Shown here one piece after another: positions 11,750 to 22,817 of a DNA stretch of 64,000 nucleotides. Origin of the DNA: Solea solea (lineage: Eukaryota; Chordata; Actinopteri; Pleuronectiformes; Soleidae). Position numbers and translations under genes: made by a program. The notes beneath the pieces were generated by a model. The model ran no database searches. It had not been told where the DNA came from and worked only from the letters and a program-made list of their open reading frames with translations. The stretch covers positions 22,987,964 through 23,051,963 of the forward strand of contig NC_081149.1 of NCBI RefSeq assembly GCF_958295425.1, written 5' to 3'. The first letter of the stretch is position 1, and every line of letters begins with the position of its first letter.

Positions 11750-14700
11750 GTGAGCGTGGCACTGCTCTTTACAGACTCCTCACACGCTCCTCACAGGACT
11801 GGGAAAGGTCATTTCTTTGTGTCTGTGTGTGCGGGTTTGTCAGGAAGAATTGATGCAAAGTGAAAACAGACTTAAATGTGACCTGCGACATTTCAGAATG
11901 TCCCTGGTAGAGCTCTTCAGTGGATGATAAACTGGAAAATATTGTAATCTTTGAAATAATAAAATATTATTCAATATTATAGTACAAATAACATCATCTC
12001 CACATGACTCTGTGTTTCTCAGTGTATCTGTGTCTAGATCTCTTGTTGCCCGGTGACATTTCCGTGCTGTTTCCTTTTATGTCGAGACAGACAGAGGCAA
12101 CATTGATATTGTGCTAGTATAGCAAGACGACTGTAGTCTGACTGAAAACACAAAGAAGCGACTACACAAAGTGAATTCTACTGTTAAAAAATACCCATTG
12201 TTCAGCACTTTGAAAGAAACAATGCTTCTTGCTCCCGCCCCTGTGCTGTTGCTGTATACACACAAATGCTCCCTCAGTCGGGTCTGATAATTTAGCTTGA
12301 CAGAGTCTGTTTTCAGATGAAGCATACAAATAATGTCACATTGTCTCTATTCATAAAGACCAAAACTGAGGCAGAAAAATCCAATCAACAACAAACATCA
12401 CCAATAGTTACGCACTGCACCTTTAAACAGCCTGAATATGTATAGACTGAATTGGCTGAGATGAGAACAATACAGATGGAGTGTATGTTTTAACTTTATT
12501 TCCACTCTCTAACCCACTGTATTCCACTTGCTACCTCTCTTTATTCCCATATCTAACAGGTGTTTATGCCTTCGGCCTCTTCACCACCACCATCTTTGCC
12601 AACGCGGGCCAGGTCGTGACAGGAAACCAGACGCCTCACTTCCTGTCCGCCTGCCGACCAAACTACACAGCGTTGGGCTGCCAGTCCACCATGCAGTACA
12701 TCACAGAGCGCCGCGCCTGCACAGGCAACCCACTGACTGTCATGACGGCACGGAAATCTTTCCCTTCAAAAGACGCAGCGCTCAGCGTCTACTCTGCCAT
12801 TTACACAGTGGTAGGTCTGAGGAAGCCGGATTCATTATTTTCTGCACAGATTTCTGCTTATTTTTCTTCTGAATACAGTTTTGGTTTCACTTTAAGTTCA
12901 GTCAGTGCGACTGAATATAGAAGAAGAGAAACAATCAATTTAAAGGAGAACATTTCCAGAGTCACAGATAGCTTGATATTAATCTGATGCATTTAAGGTA
13001 AACACAAGTTCACAAATTAACTGATTTGTAGGGGCGGGACTTGCCAGAGACACCACGATACAATATTATCACGATATTTAAGTGTCACAGTACGATATTA
13101 TCACGATATTTAAGTGTCACAGTACGATATTATCACGATATTTAAGTCAAAATACCATATTATCATGATATTTAAGTCAGAATACGATATTATCACGATA
13201 TTTAAGTCACAATACGATATTATCATGATATTTAAGTCACAATACGATATTATCATGATATTTAAGTCACAATACGATATTATCACGATATTGAAGTCAC
13301 AATACAATATTATCACGGTATTTAAGTCACAATACGATATTATCATGATATTTAAGTCACAATACGATATTATCATGATATTTAAGTCAGAATACGATAT
13401 TATCACGATATTTAAGTCACAATACGATATTATCACAATATTTAAGTCACAATACGATATTATCACAATATTTAAGTCATAATAGGATATTATCACAATT
13501 TTTACATCACAATACGATATTATCACCGTATTTAAGTCACAATACGATATTATCACGATATTTAAGTCACAAATATTGCAATATTTCACCGTATCTACCT
13601 CTAGTAATTCCCATAAAAACAAGAAAAAGGCATAATGTTTTAAAAGCACTTTGACAGAGAACGGGAGCTGCTCTGTGCTTTGAGCTGCTGAACAGTCCTG
13701 TGTAGGACTTTCTGATCTGACTTTTAAAAAAGCAAGTAAACATGTTTTCTTAAATGGCTTTTCTATTTTAGTAAACAAAAGTAAATGTTTCAGGAAGTTC
13801 AGCATGCTCTACAATGACTAGTCTATTGGTTCTTTTTTTATTTTTAGGGTTCGAGCAACAAGGTTGCAAGAACCCTATTGAAACTGGAAGGATTATTATA
13901 TATGTAACCTTTAATACTGTAGCAAACCACCTGATGCTGAATAATGTGTCATACTGCTCTTATACGCGTTACGCTGCTTATTCAGATGACCTTACATCCA
14001 TTCACTATGTGTGGTCACTGGTGGGAAAATCCACTCGGTGCACAAAAAAAATGAATGAATCATGAAGTGAATGAATGAAACTCTTGTTACGTTTGCGGCT
14101 TGTATTATTCATACAAATGGGATTTTTTTTTTATGTAGGCATTTGTTTATTTGCTCCAAACAGACAATGTAAAAATGTGTTGGCTGTCGAGCAGCTTATG
14201 CACCGGCTGTTATTTGAATGTGCTCCTGCTGTCGCCATGTGAGCGCAGACATCGACCTGATGTCAGTCATGATCATAAACCAATGATTAATCCTTCACTG
14301 GATGAATCCACAGCTATTTTGATCATTAACTCTTCATTTTGAGTGAGGTTTTTTTTTTTTTTACATTAAAAAGGAGGTTTTTCGATTCTGAGTTAACTTA
14401 AATGTTTTGGTTTATTTGCTCTATGCTATATTTAATTTGGTGGCTGAGGTTTGGGAAGAACCCGTCAATATTTTCCATTATTTTTTGCAATTTACGAAGC
14501 GAGAAAATAATTCAGGGATAAGAAAAACCCTTTCTTGTCGTCGTCTATAAAATCATTCTCATCTTTACGCCACTACAGTAGCAAGCACCATGTTCTCTCC
14601 TTGTCTCCATTTGTCTTTCCCACTGAATGAATGCAATAATGTCAGAAACACATTGAGGGAATCTTCTTGTGATTTCGGAGGTCAGAGGTCGAGGTCACTG

Positions 14701-17700
14701 TGACCTCACACCTGAGCCACTGGTGTGAGCGCAATTTATCATCAACGCCTGGAGGGAATTTCATTACATGAGCCACAAACGACCACTTGGACTCATCAAT
14801 GAACTTATTAGTTTTTTTATTATTATTGGCACAGGTCACCGTGTCTTCCTTTCTATAAACCCATTTATTCCACCATAGGATGATATAGTTGATATAAGGT
14901 AATATAATACAGTTTATTAGAGTCACAAATCATCAGGATAAGTAGTTTTATAGTCAGTATTTATTTTTTTTCCGGCTCCTTTAAACCCTCCTGCATCTTG
15001 TGTTTCTTTTAAATTTGCTTCCAAAAAAGTGACATACAGCGTTATGATGTGGGGTTCAGGTCTAGGTTCAGGTGTACCTAAATATAGATGTCCGTGTCAA
15101 AATGCGTCAGCCTCAAATTTAAAAGAACGGTTCAGAGAGCATCGTTTTTACACATGGATCAGTCACCGCAGAGTTCAGACCTTCACCTTACTGAGAGTCT
15201 CTGGGATGTGCGGGCTTCAGACTTAATGCAGCGGTCCAACTCTATCGTTAATACAAGTTACTTACTGAAAAATGACTGAAGTCGTGAATTGAAAGTTGCA
15301 TAAGCTTAGGAAACAATGTGTGCTGTGATGAACCTGAAGGCTTGTGTGTGTGTGTGTGTGTGTGGGACTCCTGTGAGAGGGAAACCACAGACGTAACCGC
15401 TTGTGTGTTTTGTGTGGATTCTTCGTGCCCCACTGTGTGCGTGCTCTCTTCTTTGCCTTGGCACAGATGTACGTGACGCTGGTGTTCAAGACCAAAGGCA
15501 CGCGGCTGACCAAGCCCACCATCAGCCTCACCCTGCTCTGTCTGGCCATGCTCGTGGGCGTGGTCAGAGTGGCCGAGTACCGCAACCACTGGGCCGACGT
15601 TCTGGCCGGATTCTTCACCGGGGGATCCATCGCTGTGTTTCTGGTGAGGAGAGATGAGTGCTAGACTAAACCAGGAGCGAGAAACATCGCGATTTCTACG
15701 AGAAACACAAACATGGTGTCCCTCAAGGCCCTGGGGATCCACTGCCCTGTGTGTTTTCAACGTTTCACATGGAAAACATGCAGGGCAGTGGATCCACAGG
15801 ACCAGGACTGAGAAAAGCAGGACATTCACATTTCATGTCCTGACTCATGTTTTGACATTTATTCTTGGTCGAATTTGTTATTGTTTTCATCAACTTTTTA
15901 GTTCTTTGTGCCTTGTTTTACTTATTGTGTTTGCCTTGTTCCCCTGCGCTCGTTTTCAATTATCCCTGCCTCCTCAGTGTATTTATCCTCTGTGTTCCAC
16001 TCTGCTGTGGTTGGTCAGTCTGTCTGTGTTGTTAACCCTGTTCACTGAGGTATTTTTGGGTTCTCATATTTTTACCTTTATCCTCATCTCTTGCACCCTG
16101 GGTTTGCTTCCTTTAACTTTTTATAAGGAGCAATTAGTTTAAACAGATTATTTTGTAACAGAGCCATGTTGCTGGTGTGGAGCCGGACGTACCTCGGGGA
16201 AAAAAACCCTCAAAGAGCAGACATTTCACATGGTTTCAAACCTATCACAGTTGACCACTTTGCATAAAACCACATCCGCTTCATTTTAGGTTGAATATAC
16301 CAAGTCTGACACTGTGGTCCTGTACTTAAGTCCAATTATGAGTAAATTCAAACGTGTTGTCTTGTAATTCCGATGTTTGAAATCCTTCATCATGTTTCAC
16401 ATAAGTTGTACAAACGAGACGAGCAGCTCCCGTGTCCCCAAGAGCTAAAAACATTGATTTTTCTCTGCTGAAGTTAGTCCAGCTCCATCTCCCGTCAGCA
16501 AAGCCTGTCAAACAGCAATCACAGGCACCACACGGGATCTTAAGAGATCCGCCTTAAACTGTCTTTAATCAACCATTTCATCAGTGCTCAGTTTGCAGAT
16601 GGGTCTGTGCTTGTGAAGTCGGTGTCGACGCCTTAAACAACCACACTATCCCTTTATTTTGTAAAACCCAAATCCAAAAGTTCCCTTCATGCATTCTAAA
16701 GCCTAACCTGGATCACATCTGTTTGAGTTTCTAGCTCCTCCTCTTTGACTCTGTGTTTCAGGTGACGTGTGTGATTAACAACTTCCAGCAGTTGCAGTCC
16801 AGTATCGCTCCACAGCGACCCCAGCGCCCCGAGTCCATGCTGGGCATGCCCATGGTGACCCTTCCCTGTGTGGAGAGTCCACTCGAAAAGTTAAGTGGTC
16901 CTCAGGTAAGGGGCTGGGGTGGATGTGAGGCAAGGCTGTGAGGGGGGAGGGAGGGGGGGAGATACTCGTGTCTTAACCTGAATCCATCGTCCTCGTTTTC
17001 TGTTTTTTTTTTTCCCCCCCTAAAAGAAAAAAGCGTGCATGCTGCAAGCTCCACCTGCACCTCCAGTCCCAACAGAAAACATCCAAGTGATCCCTTTAAA
17101 TCTCTGCACAAGCAATCCTTGTAGTAGGACGATAAGACGCTGCAGAGATTTGAAATCCGAGCTGTGGTTACAGTTCAGCCAGAAGACAGAAATACTAACT
17201 CTACTGTTGCGTGATCCTAAACCCTGCGGTCTTTCACGCGTCCGTGTTCAGGGTTTAGAGATTTGCTTATCTTTTATGAGATGAGTCAGCAGTTCCACGC
17301 TGACGCGCTGAGGTGTCGCTTTAGATTATGTTAAACTTTATCATCCGCACTTGTTGAAAATCGTTTCTGGCTCCACACAGAGAAATGCATTAATCACGAA
17401 TACAAAACATTTATTTGAAAAGAAAGACAATTTCACAATTCATCAATTTAATAACACTTGGTACAAAAGATTTCTTGTAGTCATGGGTTTTAAAAACCAC
17501 TTCCTGAAGGGAGCGGTTTAAATTTGGGGTGCAGTCACTTTGTTTGTGACAGTAGCCGAGTAAAGTGATGGTGACATGATGTTTGCTGCGTTCACCATTG
17601 TTGAAGCGTTTCTCAATGCAGTGCCACATGCAGTGCAAACAAAGCCACCCACCCATGCTTGACATCACTTAGTACAAAGTGAACGTGTATCGATGCCTCG

Positions 17701-18722
17701 GCCACTCTGGACTTTTCTATTTCACACCACACATCCAAGTATTTATACCAAGCAACATGTTAACTTACCGTTTGTCACAAAAATCAGATGCCAGAATTCG
17801 TCTGAGGCGTTTAAAAAAAGTGAAAATTCATAGCGAATTTGCCCCTGACTTCTTCCCATCTTCTCTTCAGCAGTGCAGCGTTTTCTAAGACATCTCCTCA
17901 GGGGTGGATCAGGGGTGGATCAGCGGTGTCATACACCGACCACATATATAAAAAGTGGACGCAGTCTTCTTCATACTTCACACAGTATGTGCCGTGCTTT
18001 ATCATCTATTTTCCTCTAAATTGGAACTTAATTTAGAATAGAACAGAAATACTTTGAAATACTTTTAAATTGTTTTAACATAGCAGCAATACAATACAAA
18101 AAAAATATTATAAACGTAAAATGTGGTAAAAAAAATAGTGCAATAATAAAGGAATGGCATAAAGGAAAGAAAAAAGGAAATTTAAAAAATTGACATGTCA
18201 GGAAATGTTTATTAAATCAAGTGAGAAGTAGGTTTATTTCCCCATAGACTTCCATTCAGAGTCGCCCCCTGGTGGCTTACTGCTACTTCTGTCCAACCTC
18301 CTTCAAACTGAAAGACTACGTCCATTTTTATATAGAGTCTATGGTGTCGTATGTCCACGTCTGTATGGAGGAAAATGTCTTGCGTCCTCTGTGGTCTGTC
18401 TCTGTCACTAACCCTCACTTGACTGCCTGTTTTCCTCTGTCTCCCACCTTGCCTCTCTCCTCTCGATCTGCTCACTTGTTCCTCACTCTTCTCCTCCAGC
18501 ATCCCACACTCTCCTCCTCCTCTACCCTCTACAACACCTACGTCCAATCATTCTGAACAACTTTGACTCCTTTTTGCCCGTCCCATCCCTCCCTCCCTCC
18601 CTCCCTCGCCCTCCTCTCCATCGTCTCTTTGCCTCATTTCTGTTTTTTGCCCGTCTCTTCTTCGCTCCTCATCCCGCGCATTGCTCTGAATTTTTCTTTT
18701 CTTCACTTCTTCTTTTTCCTTC

Positions 18723-18766
<44 letters not shown>

Positions 18767-18823
18767 ACTCCTCTCTTTCCCCTGCAGACTCCGCGGGGAT
18801 CTCCGTTCTCCGAGATCACATGA
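11629..18823 (+). CDS. plppr2: plppr2, C-terminal 242 codons in five exons (5' partial)
   Basis: Joined exons 11629-11749, 12560-12810, 15467-15643, 16762-16905 and 18788-18823 total 729 nt: 242 codons plus TGA, with GT-AG introns and consistent phases. The protein belongs to the PLPPR/PRG family: six-pass neuronal membrane proteins related to lipid phosphate phosphatases, found at the plasma membrane and linked to neurite and filopodial growth. I assign PLPPR2 rather than PLPPR1 or 5 from stretches remembered as PLPPR2-like: FGLFTTTIFANAGQVVTGN, NYTALGC, MYVTLVF, GVVRVAEYRNHW, FLVTCVINNFQ. Segments TM3 to TM6 are visible. Phosphatase residues are lost: motif C1 reads QVVTGNQTP instead of KxxxxxxRP, C2 reads PSKDAA instead of the SGH type, and in C3 the nucleophile position is Asn (YRNHWAD). 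The protein should therefore be catalytically dead, as is known for the family. The N-terminal part was not found in 1-11628. Which teleost ohnolog (a or b) this is cannot be told. Confidence 0.92.
11750..12559. other. plppr2 intron
   Basis: An 810-bp intron bounded by gtgagc and taacag. It contains the second copy (12060-12425) of the MITE-like element also seen at 7.1-7.5 kb. Nothing else recognised. Confidence 0.85.
12060..12425. repeat. MITE-like dispersed element, copy 2
   Basis: Order-conserved blocks with 7125-7540, including aatgctccctcagtcgggt, gcttgacagagt and gcatacaaataatgtc. The right end, tagttacgcactgcacctttaa, is typical of short fish MITEs. Internal parts have diverged. Confidence 0.5.
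12560..12810 (+). CDS. plppr2: plppr2 exon: TM3 and large loop with degenerate C1 and C2 motifs
   Basis: 251 nt (2 + 83 codons) following a tatctaacag acceptor and ending GTG|gtaggt. It starts with the rest of the split Gly codon, then VYAFGLFTTTIFANAGQVVT (TM3), and continues through TPHFLSACRPNYTALGC and ACTGNPLTV to the C2-like SFPSKDAALSVYSA that opens TM4. NQT and NYT are possible N-glycosylation sites. Cysteines in ACRPN, LGC and RAC are family-typical loop residues. The catalytic Arg of C1 is Thr here, and the C2 Ser-Gly-His is Ser-Lys-Asp. Confidence 0.95.
12811..15466. other. plppr2 intron with minisatellite
   Basis: A 2.66-kb intron. It holds the 30-bp minisatellite (13064-13575) and a possible TE start at 13845 (gggttcgagcaacaaggttgc…aagaaccctattg, a self-complementary end). 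It also holds a (TG)n at 15346-15364 close to the downstream acceptor. I see nothing in 14.1-15.3 kb. Confidence 0.8.
13064..13575. repeat. 30-bp AT-rich minisatellite, about 17 units
   Basis: Unit core aatacgatattatcacgata then tttaagtcac. The first two or three units are 32 bp (aagtgtcac), the rest 30 bp. The unit length is a multiple of three and each unit lacks stops in one frame on each strand, so long false frames arise on both strands (13110-13805 minus, 13114-13482 plus). Units differ by scattered substitutions such as CACGATA/CATGATA. Confidence 0.95.
15467..15643 (+). CDS. plppr2: plppr2 exon: TM4/TM5 and degenerate C3 motif
   Basis: 177 nt, 59 codons, phase 0 at both ends; acceptor ttggcacag, donor CTG|gtgagg. 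It encodes MYVTLVFKTKGTRLTKP, then the TM5 stretch SLTLLCLAMLVGVV, then RVAEYRNHWADVLAGFFTGG leading into TM6. C3 of active lipid phosphatases is SRx5Hx3D. Here the Ser is Val and the nucleophilic His is Asn, while the Arg and Asp remain. GC content is clearly higher than in the flanking introns. Confidence 0.95.
15644..16761. other. plppr2 intron with palindromic MITE
   Basis: A 1.1-kb intron. It contains the hairpin element at 15716-15818. A stretch at 15860-16135 (ttcaattatccctgcctcctcagtgtatttatcctctgtgtt) resembles a dispersed fish retroelement end. The rest is unremarkable. Confidence 0.75.
15716..15818. repeat. palindromic hairpin MITE
   Basis: The arm at 15735-15757 (ggatccactgccctg then tgtgtttt) is matched by its complement at 15773-15795 (aaaacatgcagggcag then tggatcc), with only two mismatches over 23 bp and a 15-base loop. 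Outer parts (aaggccctgggga / aggaccagga) resemble the ends of the hAT-like MITE at 39437-39602. Confidence 0.75.
16762..16905 (+). CDS. plppr2: plppr2 exon: end of TM6 and cytoplasmic tail
   Basis: 144 nt, 48 codons, phase 0 at both ends; acceptor ctgtgtttcag, donor CAG|gtaagg. It encodes VTCVINNFQQLQSS, a Pro/Gln-rich linker, MLGMPMVTLP and the family tail block VESPLEKLSGPQ. A SPLEK/SPLET block is shared by several PLPPR paralogs. Intron read-through would add only VRGWGGCEARL before a stop, so normal splicing to the 18788 exon is preferred. Confidence 0.93.
16906..18787. other. plppr2 last intron
   Basis: A 1.88-kb intron. It includes the dispersed repeat copy 2 (18219-18346) and a 350-bp pyrimidine-rich run ending in (TC)n at 18730-18758 directly before the acceptor. 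Nothing else recognised. Confidence 0.8.
18219..18346 (+). repeat. dispersed 120-bp repeat, copy 2
   Basis: Same orientation as 244-365. Shared blocks: ccccatagacttccattcag, gagtcgccccctggtggctt, actgctacttctgtcc and gagtctatggtg. Confidence 0.7.
18788..18823 (+). CDS. plppr2: plppr2 terminal coding exon (…PFSEIT, stop)
   Basis: After a long (TC)n polypyrimidine tract and the acceptor cccctgcag, phase 0 gives TPRGSPFSEIT and TGA at 18821-18823. A C terminus in -E-[I/V]-T matches the -EVT endings I recall for PLPPR1 and PLPPR5, which supports this TGA as the ordinary stop. The frame continues open downstream (see the extension entry), so a longer product from the same exon is not excluded. 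Confidence 0.8.
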   Translation, partial: TPRGSPFSEIT

Positions 18824-18985
18824 CCATCAGCCCTATCGGTTCCCCGCCACCCCCGATGTCCTCGTTCCGACTCGCTCCATTTCCAGCGAAGTCTAGACCA
18901 ATCGGAGCAGCACTCGCCGCACTGCGCCGCCCATCCGGCTGGGCGGTACGCGACACTGCACCGCTCCTATTCCACCCAGGTCTAG
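18824..18985 (+). other. in-frame 53-codon extension after the plppr2 stop
   Basis: Directly after the TGA, in the same frame, 53 sense codons run to TAG at 18983-18985. The stretch is GC-rich (about two thirds G/C at third positions). It encodes a Ser/His/Arg/Pro-rich tail ending GRYATLHRSYSTQV, whose last residues fit a class I PDZ ligand. It could be a read-through extension, part of a longer splice form, or GC-rich 3' UTR open by chance. An overlapping +1 frame is also open here, so openness alone is weak evidence. Confidence 0.35.
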
Positions 18986-19582
18986 GCCGATCATAGCCCA
19001 CAAAATACACACACACACACACACACACAGCATCTCTATCCCCGGGGAACCGATAGGCAAACTCTTACGCAGACTTTCTCTGTTGCTGGACTCTCAGTAA
19101 AGTAAATCCTGAACTTTTCGTACAAAGTCAGGTACATATTTGATTTTCTTCATTTTGAATATTGTACTGAAAGACATTTTTGTATAAACGGTCATGTGAT
19201 GCTTCAGTGGTGCGCTGGGAAAAGGAACCTGCATCACACTGTGACCTCTGAGAATGTCCACTGAATATTTATTCACTCACACAATTGTATGAATGAGTCA
19301 CTCCACCCCCCAACCCAACCCACCCATTTGAAGGAGACACATGCTGAAAGCTCAACGTGACGGTGAACCTCCGGTCCGTCTCCCCGGACGCAGCTTTGAT
19401 GTGAGCTGTCAGGAGGTTTCGCCTTGTTGGACCAAAGAAACCCCCTGAAGGATATTTGTGCTGCTGAGATTTACCTGTGAACACATCCTTTTAGTAAACC
19501 ATACAAACACACACACACACACACTGTCTCTGTCTCCCCTTCATCTCTTTCTCTCACCCTCACCTTATCTCATCCTGTTTGT

Positions 19583-19613
<31 letters not shown>

Positions 19614-20268
19614 TGGTGCATTCTGAGTTGCAGTGCCCTCGTCGGCTCCACATGAGGTTTACTCAGATCAAAGGATTCATTTCATATCTCTCAGCAGAAG
19701 CAGCAGACTAAAGCAAACAGGATGAAAGTGAAGACATCTTCACTCGGCTGTCCTCGCCACGTTGTCTCTCAGACGGTCGCAGCTTCGCCCAGAACCTGAT
19801 GTGAACTGCAAACACATTTTTGTAAGACAAAGCCGAGCTCCCGACTGCAGGTGGCACCACAGTGAGCCCAATCACCGCGATCAGGAGCAAATATTTTGTG
19901 TGTTTAATCCCCTCGAGACGAGAAGCCTTCAGAAGAAACGTGTCTGTACCTTTTTCTATCCGTTTCATTCACCGTCGTGGACTGGATTTACTTTCTGTCC
20001 AAATCTGAAACTGCTGTATGTAATGACTGTGTGTGTTTTATCAATAGATTTATTTATCGACGTGTACATAATCTGGATGGAGTGAGCGCTACACACGGCG
20101 GGACACAGTTTTGCTAAGATTTTGATTTGCACACAGAAATCCATGTTTTTACTGGCGTTCTCTTCCTGGACATGTATTTTGATAACTTCTCTCTTTCTCT
20201 CTGTGGCGTTGGTGTCGTTGAACTATCACTGTGCTGTGAAATGTTTCCCTCTGCTGGATGACACAACG

Positions 20269-20300
<32 letters not shown>

Positions 20301-21034
20301 ACAGAGCACATGTACAATGACACATATTCATAAGCACATGCATACTCCATCACACTGAAGTCCTGTAGCCTAAATGTTAACGTGCGTCCCCGCCCCTTAA
20401 CTCCACTTTCTAACAAGGAAACATTTGTATCATAATGTACATAATTCTTTTTTTGTATTGAGAGTGTGATTTTCTTTCTTTTTTTACACAAGCTTCACCA
20501 CCACTGAAGAGGTCGTCTGTTTATTATGATGATGAAAGAGGTGATGAACCAACACTGGATCAGTTAGAAAACAACCACATTCACTCAGTTTTCAGGTCAC
20601 TTCAGATGTTCAAAATTTAATGAACCCAAAACATTGTGTTTAATTCTCATGTTGTGGTACAGTTGTCACAACTCCAGATACATTGCTGTGGTTGTTTAGT
20701 CACGTATGAAACCAACAAAGCGAGCAAAAATAGATGGGTTTTTTTTTATTAAAGCAACACTCTGTAACTTTTGCTGGGTATGTTGTCCTAGCAAACACAT
20801 TGTGACAGTTTGAGTCCCTGACTATCATTCATTTACACAGTGTTTTTGTTACTTACATGCTACATAGCCACGTTAGCATTCAGCATGTGGTACTGGACAC
20901 CATACAAAAAATATTTGGCTGAACGTGTCACTGAATTTACAATCTGTTAGCTAGCGTCGTCTGTCTTTATCAACACAGTAGCATCAAATCTAATCCATAT
21001 GTTGAGGTATTGGCTAGGGTTACCAGCCATTCCC

Positions 21035-21374
21035 TAAAGGAATACTTCACCGTTGTTGTATTACTACAATAGGGTGAGTATTTTTGAAAAATTGTGCAAT
21101 ATCTTCATTCTTTTCTTTGTTACGTGCCCACCAGTGACACTTGGTCCTGTTAGCATAGCTGTTAAAAACTGTTTAAAATCTGGGAATGAGGTCCCGCCCC
21201 CCTAAAAAGTGTAGGGAATTAGCATTGCAGTTTCAAGCCTCGGACCAATTAAGTGTCACTGGTGGACACGTAACAAAGAAAAGAATGAAGATATTTCTCA
21301 ACTCAGGGGAAACTGGGGTTGGGAAGCACAATTTTTCAAAAAGCTAAATGCAAATCGGTGAAGTGTTCCTTTAA
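21035..21374. repeat. fold-back MITE, copy A
   Basis: Terminal inverted repeats TAAAGGAATACTTCACCG and CGGTGAAGTGTTCCTTTA. An inner inverted pair, gttacgtgcccaccagtgacactt against aagtgtcactggtggacacgtaac, makes most of the element self-complementary. No coding capacity. The ends begin TAAAGG, with TTAA at some termini, so a TTAA or TAA target preference is possible but unproven. Confidence 0.8.
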
Positions 21375-22632
21375 AATAAGGATTTGTTCCATATTTGAAA
21401 AATATCCGATACAGAACGCATTTGGTCATTATTTTTGGAAAAAAATTTGATTGCCAGATTTGTATGAAGTAAAATAAACCCCTCCCCCTGCTGTCAGACC
21501 CTCATTCATTACTATCACTTTTATATTTTATACATCACTTTTTCATATTTGAGTAATAGAAAGTTACATACATCGAAACACTGCAAAACTGCACATTTTA
21601 TTCACCTGTGAACATGTGTATTTTGTGTGTAAAGTAAACTGAGTCATTACAAACAACCACTTTCCTTATTTTCTTATCAGGAAGTTGGCAACCCTGGTAT
21701 TGAACCAAAACACTTAACTGAAAAGTGCTAAAATGCTGAGAAAGGGTGTGTGTGTTATCACTTTTGTTGGCCCATTTCATATTCGCTTTCACTGTTATCT
21801 GACAGCAGTGTGGTTTGGTTGAAAGGCAATTAGATCCCAGATGATATTTGACTAATGCCCCTTTACAAATGATACTGTATTTGTGTTTGCTTACCTAATA
21901 TTAGCTTTACTGACTCTGTGACCATACGTGTGTCTGTTGATTGAACGACAAAAGAAACTTCTGACCCAGTAAATGGTTTTAATGAGAACATCTTCCACCT
22001 GGTTTAGACCCCCTGGTTCTATTGCACTATACTGTACTGTAGTGTATGTGCAGCAGCCATCAGATTTGTGCCGGGGGAAAAGTGGAGATATGACCGAGCA
22101 TCTTGTACATGTGAGAAGTTTAATTTGTGGAAAAAGTGCTGATATTGTGTTGCCAGTGAACACACGCTGGACAAACATGCATATATGAAACTGTGAATAT
22201 GAGTCAGACTCATGACCTTTGCTGGATGTCATCTCTTTGATCCATCTGTGCTTTCTAGTCTGTAATGTTCCAGTGAAGCAGAAATAAACCATTTAAGTGG
22301 AAAAAAAAACAAGAGAGAAACAGACTGAAATTCAAAGAAGAGGGGAAACCTCCTCATTTGTGCAAAATCTCACTAACTCATCATCTGAGTCACGGTGAAC
22401 ACTGAAACAAAACAGCCTCTGATGTAGCTGTCATCGCCGCAGCACTACTCTCCTGTACGGAGTGGAGCATTTTGTGTTTTCAGTCAAAAAACAAACCCAC
22501 TGCAGTTGACTGATGTCAATTATAAAAGAAAAGCACCGACCTCCCTCAGATCTGCAACTCAGACACAAAACACTTCCCTTTGATCCTGTTGCAACAAACC
22601 CCCCGTGTTTTTGTAAAGATTAGTGTGATGAC

Positions 22633-22638
22633 AATAAA
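22633..22638 (+). terminator. plppr2: candidate poly(A) signal AATAAA for plppr2
   Basis: AATAAA is followed about 25-35 bases later by GTGTGTGTGTCGGTGTTCG, a GT-rich downstream element. That spacing is classic for a vertebrate cleavage site near 22655. It is the best such signal on the + strand after the plppr2 stop. Confidence 0.55.
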
Positions 22639-22817
22639 ATGGATATTGTAATAAGAAATTGTGTGTGTGTCGGTGTTCGCTGTTTGTTACAGTATTCTGT
22701 GTACAGATGTCTGAACTGTACATAGAGCTGTGTCTCCTAAAGATAAGGGAGGACCCAGAGATTATGTACAGGCGTTGTTAATGAACTGCTTGTTAACAGA
22801 TATATCTACAGCAACGG

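Larger units (their letters stand above)
18824..22655 (+). other. plppr2: probable plppr2 3' UTR
   Basis: From the stop to the likely poly(A) site there is no other credible gene. The stretch holds (AC)n blocks at 19008-19030, 19505-19524, 19587-19613 and 20269-20295, and a fold-back MITE copy at 21035-21374. An earlier AATAAA-type signal lies near 22283 (gcagaaataaacc). The extent is inferred from the strong signal at 22633. Confidence 0.5.

Noticed and set aside
13110..13805. 231-codon open frame on the minus strand (repeated NIVIISYCDL)
   Set aside because: Direct product of the 30-bp minisatellite, whose length is a multiple of three; the complementary frame is equally open.
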